DNA of 64,000 nucleotides from Pleurotus djamor. Its lineage: Eukaryota; Basidiomycota; Agaricomycetes; Agaricales; Pleurotaceae. The notes under the pieces were generated by a model. It saw only the letters and a program-made list of their open reading frames with translations, made no database searches and was not told the origin of the DNA. Location: NCBI GenBank assembly GCA_029747585.1, contig JAPEVF010000073.1, forward strand, positions 1 through 64,000, in the 5' to 3' direction. A program made the position numbers and the translations under genes. Positions 20,948 to 32,039 of the stretch are shown one piece after another (positions within the stretch are counted from its first letter, which is position 1; each line of letters opens with the position of its first letter).

Positions 20948-22396
20948 ATGGACAAGTCCCTTGACGAGGTTCGCTTTTCGTTGGCTACAAAGTCTGCAAG
21001 ATAGGACGCTTTGGCTCAGCAAGCTTCTGTGTTTTTTCCGCACATTTAGATCATCTCTTCCCGCCCACGCAACTCCCGCCGTGGTGGTGCTCGTCGTACT
21101 TCCTCTGGTCGCGCACAAATCCTCGGAACCGCCGGTACTGGTCCGGCCGCTCGAGCTAGAGCTCCAGCTTCCAAGGCTGCCGCTGCTGCCACCGTCGCTC
21201 CGGCCGCGCAACCTCAAATTTCCGATAGAATCATGGTTTCGAACTTGCCTCAGGATGTAAATGAAGCCCAAGTCAAGGTTAGTTTTCACCTCGTACCGCT
21301 TTTGAACTGTATTCCTGACTTGTTTTCCATCAATAGGAGTTGTTCCATTCAACCGTCGGCCCTCTTCGTGATGTTCAACTTTACTTCGACCACGCCGGCA
21401 GGTCGAAGGGTATGGCTCAGGTCCACTTCCAGCGCAAGGGTGACGGAAACAAAGCGTACACCCAATACAACAACCGCCTCATCGATGGAAGTTAGTATCG
21501 CCTCATTCATTGCCTCCCCGTTTCATTCCTAGATATGGAATACGTTCCCTTTCAAACCCTCAACACTGCTTGCCACCTGTCATTGCCATTGCGATTGGTA
21601 CTCATGTGTTTGGCGCGTATTGTTGCGAGACAACGTCGGCGAAATAGGATGCACCTGCACAAAGGTCTGATCAACCTTCTGTCAGTGCTGCACCTTTCCA
21701 CGTTGTACCTTCGTGTCTCTTCACATCGATGGTGACATCATTGCGAAGCTGGCGAGGTAGCCGTCCAGATTGGCCTCCAGGTCTGGGATGGTTGCCAAAC
21801 GTCTAGAGGGCATTCAACTATCATGGAGGACGGTGAACAGGACTCTGAGTCCAATGGTACGGACAGATGGCAACAGTGCTTGGTAATGCGTAGTCATTGA
21901 TTCGCTCGGCTGCTATCCTTCAACTCCCATCTTTTGTGACTCCCTGCGATGTGAACAGCCAACTAATGACGCCCACTCCTCTCTCCGACTCTCCCTGGTC
22001 TTATAGAACGCCCGATGAAGATTGAGATCGTCGTCGACCCCTCTCGCCCAGCCGCCCCCCGCCCTCTTGCCGCTCGCGTTGCGCCTGCGCCTGCAGCCGT
22101 AGCTACCACTAGCGCTGCTGCTCAGCCTGCCGCTGGTGCTAGGTCAGTTCCAATGTGGCTCCCGTAGATGAAGTGACCTCATTACTCCATAGAAGACCGC
22201 GTGGTATCCGTCGAGGACGAGGACGTGGTGGAGCTCGCAAGAATGAGCGACCTGCCAAGTCCGCTGCCGATCTCGACGCAGAGATGGAGGTTTGTCCTCT
22301 CACTGTCCTAGTGGAGGTCGCCTGTCGGCTAATCTTATCAATTTCAAGGACTACACCTCCACTACTGCCCCCGCAGCCGCTACTGCCGCTGTCTGA
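20948..22396 (+). CDS. mRNA export adaptor Aly/REF (Yra1/Mlo3-like)
   Basis: Couples mRNA processing to nuclear export as part of TREX. Start 20,948: MDKSLDEII, the conserved N-terminal UAP56-binding box. An Arg/Gly-rich stretch is followed by one RRM (DRIMVSNLPQDVNEAQVKEL onward, with GRSKGMAQVHF and RPMKIEIVVDPSRP). An Ala/Pro linker, a GRGRGGARKNERPAKSAADL segment and a short C-terminus end at 22,396. Introns include one of 516 nt (21,491-22,006) after RLIDG, with donor GTTAGT and acceptor TTATAG; it is many times longer than the other introns in this window. Yeast YRA1 has a long intron used for autoregulation, which makes this notable. Confidence 0.9.
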
Positions 22397-22575
22397 GGGT
22401 ATGATTATGTAGCCCGTCCCTATCCCTTTCTTGTCTCACTTGTGTAACTTACGTCGTATGTCTTACTTGGTACTATCTGAAAATCTTTATTGTCTCCATT
22501 GCATTCCGTCATGAATAACGTTCAGACACGGTTAAACTCGTGCCTGCCTGATTCCTCTTTGTTCTCCCTACTACC

Positions 22576-23727
22576 ATGTCCAAGGAACCACTGTATTCTT
22601 CCCTCGCCGAGTGGGCTGATGTGCAGCCCCTTGAGCAGTATGAAAACGTCAACCCAGTGGCTCCCATCTTCTATAGTGATGAGTACAAAGATGCGACATC
22701 GTACTTCAGGGGGATTGTCAAAGCTGGGGAGATGAGTCCAAGGGTGCTTGATTTGACCGAACACATCATACGATTGAATCCAGCTCACTACACAGCATGG
22801 TGCGCGTCTTCTTCACCTCAGTCCGCTTTCTTTACCACTGATGCTGCACCAGGCAATATCGATATCGAACCTTGATGGCTTTGAAGTCGCCGCTCGATGT
22901 CGAGCTCAAGTTGATGGATGAGCTTGCCGTCGAACACTTGAAGACTTATCAAGTCTGGCATCATCGTCGCCTCATCCTCACAGAATCTCGTAACCCTGAA
23001 CAAGAACTCGAATTCATCGAACAATCTCTCAAACGCGATACAAAGAACTATCACACATGGTCTCACAGACAATGGGTCCTTTCGTACTTCAACGACGACG
23101 ATCTTTGGCGTGGAGAGTTGGATTTTGTGGATACGATGCTCAACCAAGACGTTCGAAATAACTCTGCGTGGCATCATCGCTTCTTCGTTGTGTTCCAATC
23201 TGGGGTGAGGGAGGGAGAATCAGATCGGGAGAGGGTGATCAAGAGGGAGTTGACGTATACGAAACAAAATATCTCCCTGGCACCGAACAATCCCTCTGCA
23301 TGGAACTACCTCCGAGGGGTGTTGGACCTTACCAAGACGCCGTACTCGACGTTGGAGACGTTTGTATCGTTGTATACGCGTCCAAGCGACCCGGATGCCG
23401 TCGATATCGTGGATTTGGACAATCCACCACCCTCCAAGCAAGCCGAGCTACCTTGCACGGCAGCCATAGAGTTCCTCGCGGATGTGTACGAGCAGGAGGG
23501 AAAGGGCAGTGTGACAAAGGCAACTGAGGTAAGAAGTATCGATCCTAAAGCAAACAAACCCGTCCCGCTGACTTCGTCGATAGCTCTGGAGATCCCTAGC
23601 TGATGAACATGACACAATGCGTAAAAAGTACGTTTTTACGTCTCTCGTTGCTGTCTCTCGACAGCCGACGCTCACGATACGGGTTCATAGTTACTGGGAA
23701 TATCGCATCCGAGAATCCCTTGCTTAA
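22576..23727 (+). CDS. RAM2: Protein farnesyltransferase / geranylgeranyltransferase-I alpha subunit
   Basis: Shared alpha subunit of the two CaaX prenyltransferases; it prenylates Ras, Rho and basidiomycete lipopeptide pheromones. Start 22,576 (MSKEPLYSSLAEWADVQPL). Tandem prenyltransferase-alpha repeats are visible: LNPAHYTAW, TYQVWHHRRLIL, NYHTWSHRQWVL, NSAWHHRFFVV and NPSAWNYLRGVL. Introns fall near 22,800-22,860, 23,530-23,582 and 23,630-23,690. The last exon (NYWEYRIRESLA) stops at 23,727. It lies downstream of Aly/REF on the same strand. Confidence 0.93.
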
Positions 23728-24210
23728 GCTGTACTTATGCTCCTGAAAGCATCATCCCTCTCCCATGATCGGAGTTTCATAGTGGCAAGAACAAAATGTA
23801 TGATCATCGATAGAAATATGACAACCTTAAGATCTCTTTTCAACGCCTCGGAATTTCAGGGAGTCTCCGCGCATGAAGCTGGGCTCGTCCAAGCGATATC
23901 GACGTCCCTGGAAATCCCTGCTATCGTTGGAGATGAAGCCCTGTCAGCACTAAGGGTAGTAGTTCCTGGTATGATACTGTGAGAGTCGTCGTGCGTCACC
24001 TAGGCAGGCCAAATTCATTTGATGGCCTCGTCGGTGTCCCATGGCGTACTCAGGCTCCAAACGTTCCGCTGATTATACTTTATCATAAAGTCGGTGAAGG
24101 TAACATCCATGGCATCGAGGGTATACGGTAGGGTGTGGTCAAAGCTAGTGGTATATGTGAGGCAGGGGCGCCAGTAAGGGTATACATAGATTGCAGGCGA
24201 TCTCCACCCA
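23728..24210. other. Convergent intergenic region
   Basis: About 480 bases between the prenyltransferase subunit (plus) and the cysteine-rich secreted gene (minus). A plus-strand frame here has no family features. No gene called. Confidence 0.55.
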
Positions 24211-24979
24211 TCAAGGGAACGTCGCCATTAGCGCAGTCATTTCAGATCGCCAGTCACAAGGCGCAGAGGGTTGCCCACAAATCGTTTCCACTCTTTTACA
24301 CATCTCGTCAAAGATTTCATCAACCTTGGCTACCAAGTCCGATGCAGGGAGGGGATATTTTGGAGAAACGACTCTTCCTCGAATGCGACGCGGTTCGGCG
24401 TCGAGAGCTGTCTTCACGTCGCGATCGAAGAGAATATGGGTTTGCTTCCTTGCAGGAGAGTCTTTCGCGAGTAATTCATTGCAATGTTCGAGGACGATTC
24501 CATAGGCGATTTCGTTGAACTTTGGCCAGAGTGAGATCATGGACGAAGATGTACCGCAAACGATAGGACAGTCGGGTTTGATGTTCGTCCGGCAGCCAGT
24601 TGGTTCGATTCCGTCGTCGCCAATGCATTTCCCATGGAAATATCCGGCAAAAAGACCCTCGTAAAGCCGCTGGGGGAGGTTGTAGATAGCAAAGTATTCA
24701 AGAAAGAAGCTGCAATAGTAGCCGTCCAAGCGGTTCTTAGTGACTGATTCAGGGAGAAGGCGCGCAATTTCCGCACTCTAGAAAAGATTGAGTTCCAGCT
24801 AAAGCAAGCAAGAAGACAAAAGGCGTGCTTACGCATTGTTTCGTAGCTGCGAGGATCGGACCCATGGTCGCCTTGTTTGCGTACGCTTGTGGGATAGTAA
24901 CCTTGCAGTCCAACTCACAAGCGCGAGCGAAAGTAACGAAGAAGAGAACCAGGAAGAGAGGTAGGAAAGACACGCGCAT
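24211..24979 (-). CDS. Cysteine-rich secreted protein of unknown function
   Basis: Not recognised. Start 24,979 gives a strong signal peptide (MRVSFLPLFLVLFFVTFARA). Exon 1 has 49 codons; after an intron (24,778-24,832) exon 2 adds 188 residues, total 237. I count 12 cysteines, an even number, enough for six disulfides: CELDC near the mature start, then single cysteines and a C-P-I-V-C pair. Other segments are RLYEGLFAGYFHGKCIGDDG and PKFNEIAYGIVLEHCNELLA. There is no transmembrane segment or GPI signal. An extracellular or cell-wall role, or an effector, is possible. Confidence 0.7.
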
Positions 24980-25225
24980 TGCAGAGAAAGTGAGGGTCAA
25001 CTCGTTATACAGCCGGCGTATTTACGAGATGATGGTGGAAGGAGGAAAGAGAGGGTTCGAGATTTACTTCCTGGTTATTTATAATTTAGAAGCGGAACCA
25101 AATATACCACTACATCGCGCAGACAAGCAGGTGACCTGACCAAAATAATGCGTGACTACTATCGACAACAAAGCTGCGAACCGAATTACCCAGTAGTAAA
25201 AATAGAGAAGTATATCTCAGCTAAT

Positions 25226-27034
25226 CTATGGTGATAGATAATCCAAGATACGTATGTCGTTTCCATCTACCACACACGCTCGGCCGGTTGCTGGACACAG
25301 GGTGGAAGAGGCACAACTCGGGGTCTGAATCAACCCTCCTACTGCTGGCTTGTCGGGAGGCGATCCCAACGAAAGCATCCCATAAGCCGCTTTCTCTTTA
25401 GGGTAACCAAACGGGGAGGGTTGTGCAATGGCGTTGGCTCGGACCAACCACCTCTCATGCTCTGACCTGAAGATGACTATCTCCTGGTCACTGAGCCACG
25501 TTGAGAAATAGTGGTCGTCATCACTTTGGTCCTCCGGAGGTATCGGTGACTCGCCCAAAAGTATAGGAAAGATTGATGGTTCTCTTGGGTTGACCAGTGG
25601 GTTCTCTTCGACCCCTGACGGTGCCGTAACGACATAACGCTTCAGGCGACACATTCGATCGGCTACTGCATCCGCGAATACGTCGACGTGGAAGCCTTTG
25701 AGGCTATTGGGCTGCCTGTACGCTGCATGCAGCGTGCGGAACCCCCCATGCTCGATGGAAGCCGATGGCAGGTTGTGCTCCCTATGCACATCGACCCCAG
25801 GAATTCGAGCGTGCAAACGAGGAATCTTCCAGACCGTAATCGAATCCTCGCCGACAAGAATGACGTGACCGTCATGAATACTGAACTGAGCGGTGATGAA
25901 TATGAGTGGGGGTAGAAGGTGGGTGGGTGAAACCAGTGAAAACAAGCTCTCACACCCAGGCCAAGAACCTTACCTCATCGTTTTCATTTACGAAGTCAAT
26001 ATCCCACTTCGCTGCCGTATTATCCGCGTAATTCCACACCAAAATCTCACCCCCTCCATCGCGAGCGGGGTATCCCATGATAACATAGGAGCCCGCGAAA
26101 TAGACCGTTGAGTGTACCTGCTTTAGGGGCTCACCAGAGAGGCTCCAGGACGCCAACCGATGCAACACTGCAGAATCTGGATACATCTCATAAACCTCGA
26201 GAAGTGATTGCCTATAATAACCGTCAAAGCGCTTCAGAATTGACCCATGCCAATAGGAGTCCCTTACGTTGGTAACAAGTCCGTTTTCGTGATCACCAAG
26301 AAGAGGACGCCCAGCGAGTCTGCCGTTGGTTGCACGAGAACGTCCTGTATTCGTCCATTCATTCGCTTACTCACCATAGGCTCTGGTAAAGGTTCAGCAG
26401 ACGGGGTAAATCCCAGGTCCCAGAGATGCATTTCGCGGTGGTCTGCGACGACGCCGATGAGAAACCGCCCGCCCGCCATCAATTTGACGTCGTTGATCAC
26501 CGGGCATGTCTGAGAATCAGACCGAGCCAGGACTCGAGTAGACACAGGCTCAAGTGCATGCTCAGAGGAGAGTCTATGGAGGAGTCGTCGGTGAAATCGT
26601 GGAGGGGAAGAAACAATGTGTTCCATCTGCTGTGTGGGCATCCTGTCGATAGGGAACACTCCAATGCATATGGAGTGTTCCCAACAGAAGCGGCGAAGAA
26701 ATTTGATCCAAACAGTACGTTCGCGGGTAGCCGCGTACATTCTTTTGGAACACTAAAGGGTTCCAAGAAGGGGTTGAGAGGAAATTTGTTTAGCGGTCGT
26801 GCATGTGGAAAGACAATAGAAACTGCTCACTTGACGAAGTACGAAGATGTCAAAGGCACCAAGTTCCAGGAATATGCGGAGGAGAGTGTCCTGAGATAGG
26901 TCTTGTATGTAGCACATCCTCCTGAGCGATGCACGGTGGACGTTGGAAGGAGGATTCATATCTAGGCTGCGCGGATAATTGGGTACTTTTGAGTAGGACG
27001 GAAAGGGGAGGAAGGGCACATGGTCGACGCGCAT
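25226..27034 (-). CDS. F-box protein with propeller-like C-terminal region
   Basis: N-terminal F-box (IQDLSQDTLLRIFLELGAFD followed by IFVLRQVSSFY) with a long C-terminal region that reads like irregular beta-propeller blades. Examples are VINDVKLMAGGRFLIGVVAD, GEILVWNYADNTAAKWDIDF, and HDGHVILVGEDSITVWKIPR near the end. Exons joined in my reading include the intron near 26,220-26,275 (donor GTAAGG, acceptor TTATAG). The stop is at 25,226. The start may be 27,034 (longest) or 26,959 (MNPPSNVHRA). Such proteins are numerous in Agaricomycetes and likely act as SCF adaptors; substrate unknown. It is not closely related to the F-box genes in the repeat arms. Confidence 0.75.
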
Positions 27035-27530
27035 TACTTCTAAAGACTATAAGTAGCGATCAATTCCGACGAACTGACTGGTGAGATTATCCCCATATTG
27101 TGGACCTGACCAATAAAACAGGGTGCACAAACAATCAATCAGATCCGAAAAGTCAGATTGGTTGACCTACCGGAAACATCCCTTCCTGTCAAAACCCTCC
27201 ACATAGAGTCTTCTCTGCACTCCTGCCATTTCACGCTTGTTGGGTCTGTGCATGAGGCGTAAACACTGGTCATCATAGGGGAAATGGGGGCCGTTTAAGT
27301 TCGCCGTCATTTGACATCAGGAACTTAGCCCACGAAATAAATACGTAGCCAGTGTCTTGAACACACGCGGCTCATGGTGACGAACGCTAAAATATGCCTC
27401 CATTTGAGCATTCCTTGTGGCGTCACGGGTAGAAGTACTTAGGCACTGCACATAGTTAATGCATTACGAAATCCAGAACAGTACTAGCATCGCGATCCGG
27501 GTCCATGAAACTAGTGAAAGAAGTTATGCA
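27035..27530. other. Intergenic region downstream of truncated Vps39-like gene
   Basis: About 500 bases where the remaining two thirds of a Vps39-type gene would be expected. I see no matching coding sequence or other gene. Confidence 0.5.
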
Positions 27531-28917
27531 TCATGTACGCAATAGGCGAACAGGTGTCGTCTTCATCTTATCGGAGCGTTGTGAAGAAGGCACCAAATAA
27601 CCATTGTGACACGAAGCGAGCTTTAGCCAGGGTTGAACGGCAGAGGAGGAGACAGAAGGTGCTGGTATAACTTGCGCGATCGTTTGCGTATCCACATTGT
27701 GTATCTCGATCGTCTCATTCGGAAGAAGGCAAGTGACGTAAGGATAATCCAGGCCTACGAAGGATTGAGCTGGTAAAACGGTCCCCGCGCACAGTAAGAC
27801 CTCACTCACAAACAGAAAGTGGATAGCTAGGCCACTGGAGTGTCCCCCGCACGGGGGTGCCTTCACCCGTCACAAACACACCGAGTGTACCACCATCTGC
27901 CCAAGATAGGAGGAGGAACTCATTATCCGCGACGACCGTAATGGAAGGCTTCAAAAGAACCTGGGGGGCATCCGTTTGACATATAGGCAACAGGGGAAAG
28001 AGGGAAGCGGCTTCCAAGTCGACGATGCTATACATCTCCTGGTCGGCTATGAGTAAAGCTCGGCCATACCTGCGGGCCAAAAAAAACCGAAGTGGGTAAA
28101 GGAATTTCCTAAAAGTTTCTATCAACAAAAGAGTCGACGATAGGAGGTCAAGCGACAGCACCTTCTGAAATATCAACCTCTCACGAAGACTATAGAGCGC
28201 GATTGCATTACGCTTGATGACACAAAGTTCGACCGGTTCCATAGGCGCTGACGAATTCGACATAGAAGGTGGGGGTCGCTGAAGATGTTGATGGTCGACA
28301 GCAAAGGTCACTACATGCCTGATCGGCTTTATGGGAACGGGATCTAAACTGGGTAGCGTATAAAAATGAACCTGTCTGTCTAACAAAGTATAAAGACACT
28401 TTAATACCTCATGGGACCGGCAACGCAAGAGGCTCACCGGAATAGACAAGGGCACGTGAGATAGACGGAATCAAGACGATTTCTTCCACAGGTTTATCCA
28501 AAGGAAGATTCTGGTGAGACAGAATTTGATATGACTGAAGCTGACGGCAGCCTTGTTGTTAAGAGATGGACGCAGAGGCGGCAAGGCGGTTACTCACTCA
28601 CTTCGTATGGGTTATCGGCCTGCAATGCAAAGCGAATCAGCTGACCCTCCGAGCATCCAACATATATCTCTGAACCTAATCCATTGAATGGGTTAGTAAC
28701 AAGGCAGCGAGAATCCGAAAGACAACGTAAATCCCACCTAGCGCCTGAGCACACCGGACCTGCACATTTTGGGAGCCTCCTTGTTTCATGTCAAACTGGA
28801 ACGGAGATTTGAATCTATTGGAGAAATAATACCTCCCAAAGCTTCCGCAACATTGGATAGCAAACTTTGGACCTGGTACGGAGGGACTTCGAGGGGATTT
28901 GTGGGGGCAGAAGACAT
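27531..28917 (-). pseudogene. Truncated Vps39/TRAP1-type gene (CNH domain only)
   Basis: Full-length family members act in HOPS/CORVET tethering at the vacuole and have about 1,000 residues: a CNH domain, clathrin-type repeats and a C-terminal zinc-binding region. Here the start (28,917, MSSAPTNPLEVPPYQVQSLL), the first blade (GSEIYVGCSEGQLIRFALQA) and the rest of the CNH domain are present. This includes GEGTPVRGTLQWPSYPLSVC and FVGLDYPYVTCLLPNETIEI. It stops at 27,531 just after SSQRSDKMKTTPVRLLR, where intact proteins continue. No downstream exons are found. It is probably a truncated duplicate or pseudogene, though a short CNH-only protein could still be made. Confidence 0.7.
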
Positions 28918-29364
28918 AGTCCGTGTTGTCGTCGCAGATGGCCGTTAAGAACAAGAGATTTGATAGGCTAGTGATAGTTTGAACATCCGAAGCATGAAGT
29001 AACGTAAGTGATGCCCCAGTAACAGTTTCAGAATGACATACTTGGGTCTTTCCTGTGAGAAAGCTCACCGGCGCAGTGGTGAGTCGTTGGACGCGTCGGT
29101 GTAACCAAAGTAGCTTCAATCTGGAGAATTTTGGGGTTTTCTTTGGCGTCGACCAAGACTTGTCAAGATGTCGTAGGAGCGTGATGATGGTAACGGAAGA
29201 ACCCTTAGCTCATATGGTAGTGTCCCTACTTCTCGGTTGGACGCAACTCATACCTTTCTCACGCCTGGCTCTTTGTCTAGACTGTCTGCTCATCGTTCTT
29301 CACAACCACCATCACCCCTCCATCATCGTTTGCAACGGGCACTTAGCGTGTCGAGCGTGTGGAA
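28918..29364. promoter_or_regulatory. Divergent promoter region, Vps39-like fragment and SDS23
   Basis: About 450 bases between divergent starts. A plus-strand stretch near 29,237-29,360, rich in Ser and Pro codons, may be an upstream exon of SDS23. Confidence 0.4.
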
Positions 29365-31705
29365 ATGTCTTATAGCAGGAGATTGTCGGAATCATTCACA
29401 ATCGAATCGCCACTTCAGGTTCCGACCTTCATAGCTTCGGAGGCAGACAGAGATAACTGGATCCACGACTGGCAGCGAGCTCTCGCGAAAGGTTCACATG
29501 CTGCTTGGATACGATACGAAGCCGCTGATGTATCCCACGGATCAGATATAATAGACTCACGCGTTATCGCTGTCGACGCAGACACTTCTGTCGAGGATGC
29601 TTGCGAAGTGAGCTCTTGATTTTACTCACAAGCGTGATACATATGGACGGCTTCTCCCTTTCAGCTCCTTCTATCTGAGGATATACTCTGTCTAGCCGTC
29701 AAAGGTTCAAATGTTGATGCTGGTCAGATATACACGGGACTATTCGACGTGAGTCGCAGTCATCCCCGTTTGATCAATCAGACAGCTCCCATCCCTATGC
29801 TTGTGACTTCAGTTCTCGGACGTCAATGCTTTTCTAACTCTAGCCGCCACGCGGCATACCCTTCAATCCGAGTATCTTGCTCAAAACCCGAAGATCGACA
29901 GCATTGTGTCGGCGGCTATGGCTGGTAGAGTGCCGGTGGCCCTTGTCAGTGGTATGGATGTTCCAGACACATTATGCACCCACCCACCAAGTACTTGCTG
30001 CCAGATTTGTCCGAGAAGAATCCTCTGAAGATTGTCTCCTATGATGCGACCATCATATCACTTCTTGAAGTGTTTGCGGGCGGTGCTCACCGAGGTACTG
30101 CTGCTCCCTTTGATACACTTTGATCGACTGAGGAACGTTGCCTAGTTCTCGTTAGATCGGAAACCTCCTCTGAATTCCTTGGTATGGTATCCGACCGTCG
30201 TCTTTTATCTTGGTACGCTTCGTATGCAAAGGAAACGCCTGCATTTTCGGACTGTCTCGCTCAGCCTCTATCAGCGTTCGCCCTCCCATCCCTCAATATA
30301 TTTGATGCCGTAGTTTCCGCTTCATCAAATGCCACGGTACTAGACGCGATGAAGTTAATGAGTGAAGAAGGTGTTAGTAGCGTGGCAGTCCTTGACAATG
30401 AGACTGGGGCCCTTCTTAGCGCAGTGAGCGTGACTGATATTGGCAAGGTCTGTCTTTTACCCGATCTCACAACTCCCAGAACTCATCACATAGATATAAT
30501 CTCAGCTCGTCGTGCCCTCCCAAAGCAACCACATTCTCTCAACACCTCTACAGCAATTCATCGCCCAGATCAAGGTATGTGTGATCTTCCACCTCAATGG
30601 GGTCTTCCAACTTGATGTCCCTGCCACGTATCCTCATTTCTCTTCCGTATCACAGGAGCCTGATGGTTCAACTGATGGTGCTGACAAGTATCCAGGTAAG
30701 CTTGCAGATTCTCGCCGTTCTTCATATTATTTTCCGCCGTGATACATTGTTTGAACGCCATCTCAATCTGTGTTCATGACTGATGTACATGAGTGTGCGT
30801 TCTTATTACTCACCCTCATTGGTTTCTAGTCTATTCCGTTTCCTACTTGACCCCATTAGTATACACAATAGAGAAACTTTTAGCCAGTGAGTTCCTTCCA
30901 CTCTCACGTTTGCGATTACCCTGCCATCGCCCTCAGTTGACGTATCGTCACTCCCCTTTTCAAGCCAATGCTCATCGACTTTTCATCACGAGAGATTCCT
31001 CTTTATCGTCCTCCACCTCGTCCAAGACAGGCGCATCGCCCGTTATCTCGCCCACATATCCAACCAACCTGACAGGAATAGTCTCTGTCGTTGATAGTAA
31101 GCATGCCTCGCTTCCGTTTACATGATGCCACAGCGCCCCTGATCCACTCGATTGCTTTGCCCACCTCGCCGTTTCCTTCCTTCCATATATCGTCTCCCTA
31201 TCAACATATCATTGCAATCACTTTTAATCTCGCCATTACCCTCAACCACGAATCTCGATTTGAAAAACACGACATTCCGCTGTGGAACCCTATCCTGGAC
31301 GAAACCCTGTAACCGTTAACACCGCCGTGTTTATTTTCTGGCTATTTTCTCTTTTTTCGGTAACATGTAATCTGTCCTCGATTCCTTGGCTGGTCGCCTC
31401 CTCCGTACTACCGATTGTCTCTTGTTTGTGATGACGTTGGAATTTCGTTATCGTTCCTGACACTCTTCTCATAATTTCTCGCCGTAGTCCTCTCCCTCTT
31501 CGCTCAGCTCGCTAATATCCCAGATGTTGATCCAACAAGGATGCAGCGACATAGGCGCGCTTCATCAGCATCTTCGCACTCTTCTCTATCAGCCGATCTT
31601 GAAGCAATAAGGTCGAGGTCAAGCAGTAGGACGAGTACAAGGAGGAGTCCCATGATTATCCCAGTCTCCCCGAGGTCTGCGCCCGTCGGTGATTTTATCG
31701 TTTGA
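29365..31705 (+). CDS. SDS23: CBS-domain protein Sds23/Moc1
   Basis: Fungal regulator with two pairs of CBS domains that binds and restrains type 2A-like phosphatases and links nutrient state to cell division and stress. SRRLSESFTIESPLQVP lies at the N-terminus. CBS segments include DIIDSRVIAVDADTSVEDAC, LSEDILCLAVKGSN, FSDVNAFLTLAATRH, DLSEKNPLKIVSYDATIISL, ASSNATVLDAMKLMSEEGVS and TGIVSVVD. The last exon reads VLSLFAQLANIPDVDPTRMQ followed by a Ser/Arg-rich tail typical of the family; stop at 31,705. At least seven short introns. The true start may lie upstream in a Ser/Pro-rich exon (29,237 onward). Confidence 0.87.
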
Positions 31706-32039
31706 ACTACGTAGTATTTTCAGCTCATGCTAGACGAATGTGGTTGTGTTCCGCCACGACGAGTAACAAATCCATTTACTATCATTATATCGACGGAGGG
31801 CAAGAAATATTACGGTATTTAAGTAACAAAGATCCAAGCTACGGATGAGGGGGTGATCGACCTGTATAAGTATTATATGCACAGCAAAACTGAAGCACGA
31901 CAACTCCAGCATCGTGCCTAATTTACATAAATATGAGAGTACACAAATCAGAGGGGGGGAAGATAATACACCGATAAAACGACTTGTGCCCGATTAGACC
32001 GCATGGCTCCTCGAAGAGGAAAGTGACGGTGGAGGGGAC
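31706..32039. other. Convergent intergenic region
   Basis: A/T-rich 3' region shared by SDS23 (plus) and the UBE3D-like gene (minus). No gene seen. Confidence 0.55.

Noticed and set aside
24590..24620. GGTTCGATTCC, resembling a tRNA B box
   Set aside because: No A box at suitable spacing and no cloverleaf; it lies inside the coding sequence of the cysteine-rich secreted protein.
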